Virus record (IMG/VR): IMGVR_UViG_3300030116_000357
Coordinates: 1 to 28,808 of that record
DNA: 28,808 nt
DNA from: a virus
Strand: one strand, 5' to 3'
Both the position numbers and the translations under genes were made by a program. The notes beneath the pieces are model-generated. The model saw nothing but the letters and a program-made list of their open reading frames with translations, had not been told where the DNA came from and did not search any database. This document shows, in pieces, positions 1 through 7,064 of this stretch; position 1 is the stretch's first letter; each line of letters starts with the position of its first letter.

Positions 1-1
1 T

Positions 2-541
2 AGGACTGCTTCTGGTATTAGTATGCTTATGTCTGCTGCCAACGGAAGTATCAGAACAGTTGTTAAGAATGTAGATGACTATCTACTCAAGCCGTTGGGT
101 AAAGCATTCTTTGCATTTAATATGCAGTTTGACTACGATGAAAGTATCAAGGGCGATTTAGAAGTAAACGCATCAGGTACTGAAAGCTTAATGGCTAACG
201 AAGTACGTAGTCAACGCTTGATGCAATTCTTACAGGTTGCACAAAATCCAGTGCTTGCACCTTTTGCAAAAATGGATTACATCATTAGAGAGATAGCTAA
301 GAGCATGGACTTAGATCCTGACAAGGTTACTAACTCTATGGCAGATGCACAGATACAAGCTGAAATACTTAAAGGCTTTGCAGCACCACAACCAGATCCT
401 GCTGCACAAGCTGAAGGACAAGGTGTACAAAGTGTAGCTGACACAACAGGAGGTGGAGGATCACAAATAGGAGTGGGTACAGCACCACTACCTGAAGAAC
501 AAGGATTTACAGGAAATGCACCTCAAGCAGTTGGTCAATGA
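2..541 (+). CDS. Portal protein, C-terminal part (5' end outside window)
   Basis: The frame is open from the left edge, so the true start lies upstream; the first in-window ATG (23) is internal. The visible 179 residues look like the end of a podovirus portal (head-tail connector), the dodecameric ring through which DNA is packaged and ejected. They contain an Ala/Ser-rich helix (TASGISMLMSAANGS), a YLLKPLGKAFFAFNMQFDYD stretch typical of the portal crown and stem, and a helical segment ending ILKGFAAPQPDP. A Gly/Gln/Pro-rich tail of about 40 residues, with a GGGG run, is probably disordered. Position ahead of the scaffold and capsid genes fits. The next gene starts inside its last 26 bases. 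The family call is from pattern and gene order only; fairly confident. Confidence 0.72.
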   Translation, partial: RTASGISMLMSAANGSIRTVVKNVDDYLLKPLGKAFFAFNMQFDYDESIKGDLEVNASGTESLMANEVRSQRLMQFLQVAQNPVLAPFAKMDYIIREIAKSMDLDPDKVTNSMADAQIQAEILKGFAAPQPDPAAQAEGQGVQSVADTTGGGGSQIGVGTAPLPEEQGFTGNAPQAVGQ

Positions 542-707
542 TAAAGAATGTTACGATCAGTTTTTACAACACTTGGATGATTTAATCTATCTAAGACAAC
601 GTGCATTAGAATCAGCAAATGATTCCACTACAATGTACAGACAGCAGGGTGCAATAGATGTACTTAGAAAGCTGAAGCTACTAAAGGAGACAGTAAACAG
701 TGGCTAA
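516..707 (+). CDS. Small helical protein between portal and large virion protein
   Basis: A 63-aa protein of unknown function. It is predicted almost entirely helical, with many charged residues, and has no Cys pair, signal peptide or membrane segment. It starts inside the portal gene (26-base overlap). AAGGA at 501-505 could serve as its ribosome-binding site, about 10 bases from the ATG. It ends 8 bases into the next gene. Small proteins of this size between portal and scaffold are common in marine podoviruses and are usually left hypothetical. The overlaps at both ends argue that it is translated as part of the head operon. I assign no function. Confidence 0.6.
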   Translation: MHLKQLVNDKECYDQFLQHLDDLIYLRQRALESANDSTTMYRQQGAIDVLRKLKLLKETVNSG

Positions 708-3657
708 TAGACGTAGAACCGATACCGAAGGTAAATACAAAAAGCGTGTAGAAGAAGCTGAAACCTACAAAGATATTGCAGGTGTGCTTCCCGGTATTGG
801 AACTGCGATTACTGTTTCTGATATAGAAGATGAACTAAGTAAAGAAGATCCTAGCTATCTCAAAGTTGGTATACTAGGAGCGTCAGAAGCTGCAGGTTTA
901 ATTCCTGGTATAGGTGGTGTTGCTAAAACACTAATACGAAAAGGCGCACAGAGACTTGATGACGCAGCAGATATAGTTAATGCTGAAAAACTTGTAGATG
1001 ATGCAGATGCTATGAAGCAGTGGCAGGAAGCAAATAAGCTACCAGAGACAAAAAGACAGGCTAACCCTACTGCTGCACAACAAGCTGCAAATGATTTGTT
1101 TGAAGGAAAGATAACATCAAAAGAAGCACGTGAGCGTATTGGTGATGCAATACCTAAACCAAGAGAATTTACTGCAGAAGAAGTAATGGAAATGATGCCT
1201 AGTGTTACTCAATTAACAGGGTCACTGGGCAAAAAAGCAGGTAAGTATGGTATACTTGGTGTAAAAGGTTTTGACTTAGAAGCAGGACAACAAGTATCTT
1301 CTAGACTAGATATTCCTGCCTACAATAACTACGACACTTGGGTAGTGTCTATACATGATGGCACAAAAGATGCAGGTAGTGTTGTAGGTTTTGGTCAAGC
1401 TATAAGATTAAAGAATATTAGATTTGGCTCTAAGTCAAAAGAGGCATTAGACATAGCAAGAGGCAAACGTAGAACACCATCAGGTGAAGATAAACCTATG
1501 GGCAAGTCTACGATAGCACGTGTGTTTGGAGAATATGTACCAGAAAATCCATATGATTTGCAGGAGAAAGCTGCAGACATCATAGCCTCTGGTTCAGATG
1601 AATGGACACAGGTAGGGATGAACCCATACAGAGGAAGTGGGTTCTATATAAAAGAAACAGGACAACCTGTGTTTGAGGCTGATGAAGTAATACAAGTTGG
1701 CGCATTAGTATTAGCAAAAAATGTAAAGAAACCCACCATAACTCAAATGAAAGAGCTTGGTGTTAAAACAGCAGATGGAAAAACCAGACTATTTAATGAG
1801 GGCGGTATGGCACTAGAAGAACAAATGGATATGAACTTTGGCACAGGGGAAGTAGATCCTGTATCAGGAAACGAAGTACCAACAGGGTCATTACCTGAAG
1901 AGGTTAGAGATGACATACCTGCACAGTTAAGTGAAGGTGAGTATGTTGTACCTGCAGATGTTGTAAGATACTGGGGTGTAAAAGTATTTGAGGATATGCG
2001 TAGAGAAGCCAAGATGGGCTTTGAACAAATGGATGCAGATGGACGTATCGGTGGTGAACCTATGGAGATGGAGCTAGGTGACATGGGCTTAGAGCTATCT
2101 GATCTTGAAGTAATGGAAATGCCTGACGATATGCCTGAACCAGAAGAAGCTTTCTTGGGTAAATTCTTTGCAGGTCTAAGAGAGTCAAACAAGAAAGCAG
2201 CACAACAATCAGTAAGAGATAGATTTCAAGCAGCTAAAGACAGAAAGTCTGTAGAGCAAATAAAAGCAGGTACAAACAAAAAGCCTAAGTTTAAAAACAG
2301 GGCTGAAGAAATATTGTACAATCTGCGTAATAGAGGCAGCAGCAGTGATGATCGTAGACCAACACTAACAGAAAAACCTTCTACATCTGATGATGTTAGA
2401 TCTTCTGGAACTATAGCAGAACAAATAAACTTTGGTGGTGACTACGATAAAAATAAAAAGACAAAACCTAAAAAGGTAAAACCCGGTGGTAGAGCTACAC
2501 CTTTTGTAGACGATGCTCCAGAAAAAGAAGGAGTAAACCTTAGAGCGCAAGAAAGCTTTGGCACAAGGTTTATGAAGGGTTTAGGCTTTGATGAGGGTGG
2601 TGATGTTAATCCTACCTACGAACAAAAAGGTGGCTTTGATATGACTGATGCAAAACCTATTGAAGGTGTAGCAGCAGGTGAAGTTACCGAAGGTATGACT
2701 ATGGAGGCTAGGATATATGTAAACGAAGCAGGGCATGAGATTACTATCATGTTTGCAAACGGTGTACCTATTACTCCAATCCCTGCAGGATACTATCCAA
2801 AAGCAGAAACAGTAACCCCTGAAACAGGAACACAATCGGGTGGTGGTAACGATGATCCACCTGAAACACCACAACCACAAGCAATCAACTATAAAGAGTT
2901 GAGTATTACTGAACTTACAGAAATGGTAAAAGAGCAAGGCGATATAAAAGGCAATGTTATGGCAACAGTGGTCGGTGCGCTAAATCCATTCTTAGGTATA
3001 GCTGCAAAAGCAGCAATGGTACTACACCAGAAAAACATAGAGAAAGAATTAAAGCGTAGAAGAGAAGATCCTACTACCACTAATGTAGATCAAATGCGCT
3101 TAGACAATTTGATAGAATATACAGAAAGAGAGAAACCAAACTTCCTTGACAAGATTACAGGTAAGGCTTTTGAGAAAACTGTATCACAAATACCTAAACC
3201 AAAAACTCCTGATGAAGACTACAGTGATCCTACTATGGCTCCTTCTGTTGCACAACCTTACACACCAGAAGCAGAAACACCTACGGTTACTCAACCTGAA
3301 GTAACAAGTGAACCTCTTGTTCCGGGTACAGGGTCAACTCTAGATGAAATACTTGCACAACCCACACAATCAAATGCTACAAAAGAAATACAAAATATAG
3401 CTGATGAATTGACCAAGCCGCAAGTCAGAGGTAATACTAGACTTGAAAAAGACGCTCAACGTAGAAGAGACAGACAAAACGAAAACAAAAACATGGTAGG
3501 TAAATCTACTCAAAGAAAAACAGATCAAGCAAAAAGCGCAACACGTGGGCTAGGTTCTACACAGAAAAAAGGTAGTGCAGGACTAGACAGTAGGTTTGGT
3601 ATTTCAGGTCTGAAGGATGGAGGACTCACAACCAAAAAAGGTAAGAAGAAAAAATAA
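700..3657 (+). CDS. Large multidomain virion-associated protein (pre-toxin-like N-terminus, polyvalent-type middle)
   Basis: 985 aa, GTG start at 700 with AAAGGAG at 684-690; the start overlaps the preceding stop by 8 bases. Residues 25-80 hold two hydrophobic Gly/Pro segments (VLPGIGTAITVSDIED and ASEAAGLIPGIGGVAKTL) like the pre-toxin regions of polymorphic toxins. Residues about 165-345 form a globular domain (GILGVKGFDLEAGQ, SRLDIPAYNNYDTWVVSIHD, NPYRGSGFYIK) that resembles domains I associate with large polyvalent phage proteins. FNEGG at 365 is followed at 404-454 by DDIPAQLSEGEYVVPADVV, a 'D-x-x-PA-x-L-x-x-GE-x-V' motif also seen in tape-measure and internal virion proteins. FDEGG (about 630) and KDGGL (near the end) repeat the punctuation. 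The last 500 residues are charged, Pro/Thr-rich and probably disordered, ending in a Lys tail. Likely packaged or ejected; enzymatic activity is unknown. Confidence 0.6.
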   Translation: MANRRRTDTEGKYKKRVEEAETYKDIAGVLPGIGTAITVSDIEDELSKEDPSYLKVGILGASEAAGLIPGIGGVAKTLIRKGAQRLDDAADIVNAEKLVDDADAMKQWQEANKLPETKRQANPTAAQQAANDLFEGKITSKEARERIGDAIPKPREFTAEEVMEMMPSVTQLTGSLGKKAGKYGILGVKGFDLEAGQQVSSRLDIPAYNNYDTWVVSIHDGTKDAGSVVGFGQAIRLKNIRFGSKSKEALDIARGKRRTPSGEDKPMGKSTIARVFGEYVPENPYDLQEKAADIIASGSDEWTQVGMNPYRGSGFYIKETGQPVFEADEVIQVGALVLAKNVKKPTITQMKELGVKTADGKTRLFNEGGMALEEQMDMNFGTGEVDPVSGNEVPTGSLPEEVRDDIPAQLSEGEYVVPADVVRYWGVKVFEDMRREAKMGFEQMDADGRIGGEPMEMELGDMGLELSDLEVMEMPDDMPEPEEAFLGKFFAGLRESNKKAAQQSVRDRFQAAKDRKSVEQIKAGTNKKPKFKNRAEEILYNLRNRGSSSDDRRPTLTEKPSTSDDVRSSGTIAEQINFGGDYDKNKKTKPKKVKPGGRATPFVDDAPEKEGVNLRAQESFGTRFMKGLGFDEGGDVNPTYEQKGGFDMTDAKPIEGVAAGEVTEGMTMEARIYVNEAGHEITIMFANGVPITPIPAGYYPKAETVTPETGTQSGGGNDDPPETPQPQAINYKELSITELTEMVKEQGDIKGNVMATVVGALNPFLGIAAKAAMVLHQKNIEKELKRRREDPTTTNVDQMRLDNLIEYTEREKPNFLDKITGKAFEKTVSQIPKPKTPDEDYSDPTMAPSVAQPYTPEAETPTVTQPEVTSEPLVPGTGSTLDEILAQPTQSNATKEIQNIADELTKPQVRGNTRLEKDAQRRRDRQNENKNMVGKSTQRKTDQAKSATRGLGSTQKKGSAGLDSRFGISGLKDGGLTTKKGKKKK

Positions 3658-4263
3658 ATGATACTATTTGGCTATCCTGTACTTGTCTACGATAACGTCT
3701 TAGGCGAGCAGGAAAGAGAACGAGTTCACCAAGAATGTATAGCAATAGAAAAAGCAGATACAAAAACTAAAGCGATATGGGATTGTGATGTTTATACAAC
3801 ATGTTGGGATTCTGACATGCAAGACAATCCAAAGTTTAACTATCCTTTAAATGTATTTACAGATAAAACTAAACATTTTTTAAACGTACATGGTGTTGAA
3901 GAAAGTCCAGTACTAGAGGGTGCTTGGTTTAACTCTTATAGGAAAGAGCAGTTTCAGGATCAGCATACACACTTCAACACACATGTATCTGCTGTATACT
4001 TTCTTAGCGCACCAGAAGGTTCTGCTCCTTTGAAGTTCCACAATCCTGTACCCAGTAACTTTCAAATTGCTATGACATTTAAGAATGACCATCTAAGACC
4101 CTTAAAATATATACAGGCAGTAGATGATAGACTTGTTGTATTTCTATCCGCTACGCCACATTCAGTTCCGCAAGGATATAACGAAGATCCTAGATACAGC
4201 ATTGCTATAAACTACGGCATCACAGACCACAATAACTATAAGGCTACTCAGCTACCTAGCTGA
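3658..4263 (+). CDS. 2OG-Fe(II) oxygenase-like protein
   Basis: 201 aa, starting directly after the preceding stop. It resembles the putative 2OG-Fe(II) oxygenase family PF13759/TIGR02466, which couples oxidation of 2-oxoglutarate to hydroxylation of an unknown substrate on a double-stranded beta-helix. Visible signs are QDQHTHFNTHVSAVYFL (His103, His105, His109), the following SAPEGSAPLKFHNP loop, a distal ATPHSVPQG segment with His168 as likely third metal ligand, and Arg179 in RYSIAINYGI as likely 2-oxoglutarate contact. Which of His103/105/109 bind iron cannot be decided by eye. Marine phages often carry such enzymes, but here it sits between virion genes, so a virion-protein substrate is possible (inference). 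The ribosome-binding site is weak; translation may be coupled to the upstream gene. Confidence 0.68.
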   Translation: MILFGYPVLVYDNVLGEQERERVHQECIAIEKADTKTKAIWDCDVYTTCWDSDMQDNPKFNYPLNVFTDKTKHFLNVHGVEESPVLEGAWFNSYRKEQFQDQHTHFNTHVSAVYFLSAPEGSAPLKFHNPVPSNFQIAMTFKNDHLRPLKYIQAVDDRLVVFLSATPHSVPQGYNEDPRYSIAINYGITDHNNYKATQLPS

Positions 4264-4286
4264 CCCCAACATAAAGGAGAAAACAA

Positions 4287-5249
4287 ATGCCTATAAGTGA
4301 AGAAGCGAAAGCAAACCCAATGGTAAAACCTGAAATCCCAAAAGTAATGATGGGTAAAGGTGGATACCTAACTAATGAAGAACGCATCAAGAAAGATGAA
4401 GAAGAGCTTTTAGCTCTAAAGAAAGAAGCACTAGGTATAACAGATGAAGAAAGTACTGAAGATAAACCCAGTAGCGAAGAGCCTAAAGCTGAACCAGTAC
4501 AGGCAGAGAGTGATACCGAACAAAAAGAAGAACCCAAAGCAGAAGCACAAGAAGAAAATTTAAGTGCCGAAGAGAAGAACTTCAAAAAACGGTATGGTGA
4601 TCTACGTAGACACTCACAGAAAAAAGAAGAAGAGTTCAATGCAAAGTTAGCAGCACTGGAAGCAAAACTAGAAAAAGCTACTAAGCAAGAACTTGTGCTG
4701 CCTAAGTCTGATGAAGAACTAGAAGCATGGGCTAAACAGTATCCTGATATTGCAGGTATCATAGAAACTATTGCAGACAAAAAATCTAAAGCATCTGCTG
4801 AAGACTTAGAAAAACGTATGGCTGATTTAGAAGAGCTACGTGTAACTGCTACAAGAGAGAAAGCAGAAGCAGAACTAATTAAAATGCATCCTGATTTTAT
4901 ACAAATACGTGAAGATGATACTTTTCATAACTGGGCAAAAGATCAGCCAAAGTGGGTACAGGATGCACTATATGAAAATGTAGATGATGCAAAATCTGTA
5001 GCACGTGTAATAGATTTGTATAAAGTTGACAAAGGTATAACTAAAGTTAAGAAGGGCGGTTCAGATAAAGCTGCAGCATCTTCTGTAAAAACTAAAAGTG
5101 CAGCAGTACCAGAACCTGATGAATCAAGTAAATACGTCAAGGAGTCAGACGTAGCTGCAATGTCAATTAAAGAATACGAAAAGCGTCAAGAAGAAATATT
5201 AGACGCTCAACGTAATGGAAGATTTATTTACGATATATCAAGAAAGTAG
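4287..5249 (+). CDS. Capsid scaffolding protein
   Basis: 320 aa, preceded by AAAGGAG at 4273-4279. It directly precedes the capsid gene and has scaffold composition: very rich in Glu, Lys and Ala. An acidic low-complexity stretch (residues about 45-95) leads to a coiled coil (about 95-135, with ALEAKLEKATK), then a second helical region with LEKRMADLEELR. The lysine-rich, then charged C-terminus ends YEKRQEEILDAQRNGRFIYD; scaffold C-termini commonly contact the coat protein. It should template procapsid assembly and then leave the head. No protease motif is seen, so no fused maturation protease is suggested. Gene order portal-scaffold-capsid is the strongest support. Confidence 0.75.
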   Translation: MPISEEAKANPMVKPEIPKVMMGKGGYLTNEERIKKDEEELLALKKEALGITDEESTEDKPSSEEPKAEPVQAESDTEQKEEPKAEAQEENLSAEEKNFKKRYGDLRRHSQKKEEEFNAKLAALEAKLEKATKQELVLPKSDEELEAWAKQYPDIAGIIETIADKKSKASAEDLEKRMADLEELRVTATREKAEAELIKMHPDFIQIREDDTFHNWAKDQPKWVQDALYENVDDAKSVARVIDLYKVDKGITKVKKGGSDKAAASSVKTKSAAVPEPDESSKYVKESDVAAMSIKEYEKRQEEILDAQRNGRFIYDISRK

Positions 5250-5277
5250 TTGACAATCAAGATATTGTAGATAAAAC
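5250..5277 (+). promoter_or_regulatory. Possible sigma70-type promoter ahead of the capsid gene
   Basis: A perfect TTGACA (5250-5255) begins one base after the scaffold stop. TAAAAC (5272-5277, 4 of 6 matches to TATAAT) lies 16 bases downstream. It opens the longest non-coding gap of the plus-strand operon and would give the capsid gene its own transcript. The -10 match is modest, and the next hairpin begins about where transcription would start, so this is a tentative call. Confidence 0.3.
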
Positions 5278-5280
5278 TAT

Positions 5281-5312
5281 AGCATATACACAACAACTAA
5301 AGTGTGTATGCT
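5281..5312 (+). terminator. 11-bp hairpin in the scaffold-capsid gap (terminator or leader stem)
   Basis: AGCATATACAC (5281-5291) pairs with GTGTGTATGCT (5302-5312) along 11 positions with a single G-T wobble, around a 10-base loop. It is followed by TTATT rather than a clean T run. It could be a weak terminator ending the upstream transcript, or a 5' stabilising stem on the capsid mRNA. The pairing is plain in the sequence; the role is inferred. Confidence 0.45.
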
Positions 5313-5404
5313 TTATTCAAGCACTAGCCACACAAAAGACTTACCTCCAAGTATAAGCCCAACGCAGATAGGAAGCGCATCCTAGAAGCAATGTTGACTA
5401 CCTT

Positions 5405-5437
5405 ACTACGAAGAGCCTCTTCGGGTGGATATGTAGT
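5405..5437 (+). promoter_or_regulatory. Structured leader element upstream of the capsid gene
   Basis: ACTAC (5405-5409) can pair with GTAGT (5433-5437), enclosing a CGAAG/CTTCG mini-hairpin and the string TTCGGGTGG. The same TTCGGGTGG recurs in the hairpin just after the capsid gene. The rest of the 5250-5477 gap shows no convincing gene. It ends with AAAGGAG at 5462-5468, nine bases before the capsid ATG. This may be a leader that stabilises or regulates the capsid mRNA; no known riboswitch class is recognised. Confidence 0.3.
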
Positions 5438-5477
5438 GTACTAACCCCACGCCATATCTATAAAGGAGATTTTAACT

Positions 5478-6545
5478 ATGGCTATAGCATCAGCAAGTGG
5501 AGGCTTTGACGGCAATTTTAGCCCGATCATGTACTCCAAACAGGCGCAGATTGCTTTACGCAAATCGTCTGTAATTAGCGCAATCACCAACAACTCATAC
5601 TTTGGTGACATTGCAAATCAGGGTGACGTTGTACGCATCCAAAAAGAGCCAGACGTAACTGTTAACGCATTACAGCGTCACACAGCTATTTCTGTAGAGA
5701 AACTAGACGACAGTGACTTCCAGTTAACCATTGACAAAGCTAACTACTTTGCTTTCAAAATGGATGACATTGAAGAGCAGTTCTCACACGTTGACTTCGT
5801 AAGCCTAGCTGCAGACAGAGCAGCATACAAAATGGCTGACGCTATTGACGTAGACGTTCTATCTTACATGTCAGGTTACGACACATCAGGTGCGTTAATC
5901 ACAACTGTGTCAGGAACTGCACAACACCCAACATCAAGCGAAATCAACGGTGAATTTTTAAAGACTAACCAGTTGGACGCTACTGATATGGGTCAACTAG
6001 GTTCTGCCGACTCTGCATCAACAGCATACGCTACTGGTGACTCTATTCCACTAGCAACACGTTTGCCCGGTGCAACTTCACTATCAACAGCTACTGTATC
6101 ACCATTGACAGTTGTCGCACGTATGGCACGTCAAATGGACACAGCAAATGTTGACTCACGTGGACGTTGGTTGGTAGTAGATCCAGTATTCATGGAAATG
6201 CTAAAAGATGAAGACTCACGTCTTCTCAATGCAGACTTCGGTGGATCAGGTCTACAGAACGGTCTTGTAATGAACAACTTACACGGCTTCGCAGTACACG
6301 TATCTAACAACCTACCTTCAAAAGGTACAGGCCCAGGTACATCAGGCGCACTTGCCCAAGACTCTAACTACGGTGTGATCTTGGCAGGACAGCAAGAAGC
6401 TGTAGCAACTGCAGAGCAGATCAACAAAGTTGAGAACTACAGAGATCCTGACTCATTCGCAGACATTGTACGTGGTATGCACCTTTACGGACGTAAGATC
6501 CTACGCCCACAAGCATTGGTGTCAGCTATCTACAACGCTGCTTAA
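5478..6545 (+). CDS. Major capsid protein
   Basis: 355 aa with a strong AAAGGAG site. It has the look of an HK97-fold coat protein of marine podoviruses. The N-terminus (FSPIMYSKQAQIALRKSSV) is followed by the conserved GDVVRIQKEP strand and a helical region (DFVSLAADRAAYKMADAIDV) resembling the spine helix. A-domain-like strands follow (RGRWLVVDPVFMEMLKDED, GFAVHVSNNLP), and the C-terminus reads MHLYGRKILRPQALVSAIY. No N-terminal delta domain or protease site is obvious, so it is probably not proteolytically matured. Codon choice is unlike its neighbours: aspartate is GAC 25 times and GAT 5 times by my count, with similar preference for AAC and TTC. This is the pattern of a very highly expressed gene. 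It is flanked by structured non-coding elements on both sides. Confidence 0.88.
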   Translation: MAIASASGGFDGNFSPIMYSKQAQIALRKSSVISAITNNSYFGDIANQGDVVRIQKEPDVTVNALQRHTAISVEKLDDSDFQLTIDKANYFAFKMDDIEEQFSHVDFVSLAADRAAYKMADAIDVDVLSYMSGYDTSGALITTVSGTAQHPTSSEINGEFLKTNQLDATDMGQLGSADSASTAYATGDSIPLATRLPGATSLSTATVSPLTVVARMARQMDTANVDSRGRWLVVDPVFMEMLKDEDSRLLNADFGGSGLQNGLVMNNLHGFAVHVSNNLPSKGTGPGTSGALAQDSNYGVILAGQQEAVATAEQINKVENYRDPDSFADIVRGMHLYGRKILRPQALVSAIYNAA

Positions 6546-6558
6546 TTAAGACAAACTT

Positions 6559-6584
6559 AGAGGCTGCTTTCGGGTGGCCTCTTT
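6559..6584 (+). terminator. Hairpin after the capsid gene
   Basis: AGAGGC (6559-6564) pairs with GCCTCT (6577-6582); a few inner pairs and a TTCGG-type loop extend the stem. Only a short T run follows (TT before G), so it is a weak or leaky terminator, or an mRNA 3' stabiliser that would keep capsid transcript abundant while letting some polymerase through to the tail genes. Confidence 0.55.
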
Positions 6585-6614
6585 GCACATCAACTCATAT
6601 AAGGATATCTCCAA

Positions 6615-7052
6615 ATGGCGATTACAACGGCAATGTGCAACAGCTTCAAGCAAGAGCTACTTGGAGGTGTTCACGACTTAGATACAGATACTTTAAAAAT
6701 AGCTCTAATTAAACCTTCACAGTCAGGTACTTATGGTGCAGCCACTACAAACTATTCTGACGTAACAGGTAACTCTGATGAAGCTACAGGTACAAACTAC
6801 ACAGCAGGTGGACAAAACCTAGATAGTGCAGCAATATCACTATCAGGATCTACAGCAATAGTTGACTTTGCTGATGAAGTTTTTACAAACTTAACGATTT
6901 CAGCAGCAGGTTGTATCATATATAACTCTTCACAAAGTAATAAAGCAATAGCAGTATTTGACTTTGGGGGAACAGTTACATCTACATCTGGTGACTTTAC
7001 AGTTGTTTTCCCGACTGCAGACGCATCAAGTGCTGTGATCCGAATAGCATAA
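6615..7052 (+). CDS. Small conserved virion protein, possibly head decoration
   Basis: 145 aa of marine-phage type, starting MAITTAMCNSFKQELLGG. A beta-rich body follows, with many Thr, Ser and Gly residues, TAGGQNLDSAAISLSG, VDFADEVFTNLTISAAG, and an ending in FPTADASSAVIRIA. AAGGAT at 6602-6607 is the likely ribosome-binding site. No enzymatic motif, signal peptide or membrane segment is seen. Its place directly after the capsid gene suggests a decoration or head-tail protein, but the same gene type may instead belong to the fibre cassette that follows. The call as a virion protein is an inference from context and composition. Confidence 0.6.
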   Translation: MAITTAMCNSFKQELLGGVHDLDTDTLKIALIKPSQSGTYGAATTNYSDVTGNSDEATGTNYTAGGQNLDSAAISLSGSTAIVDFADEVFTNLTISAAGCIIYNSSQSNKAIAVFDFGGTVTSTSGDFTVVFPTADASSAVIRIA

Positions 7053-7064
7053 AGGTAAAGTGCA

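Noticed and set aside
4256-4780. 174-codon minus-strand open frame opposite the scaffold
   Set aside because: Ser-rich antisense reading of GAA/GAT/AAA codons; composition artefact.
5308-5385. 25-codon ORF in the capsid leader (starts MLYSSTSHT)
   Set aside because: No ribosome-binding site and the ATG lies inside the hairpin stem; likely chance.
5394-5399. TTGACT as a second capsid promoter -35
   Set aside because: No acceptable -10 at 15-19 bases; the spacing region is the structured TTCGGGTGG element.
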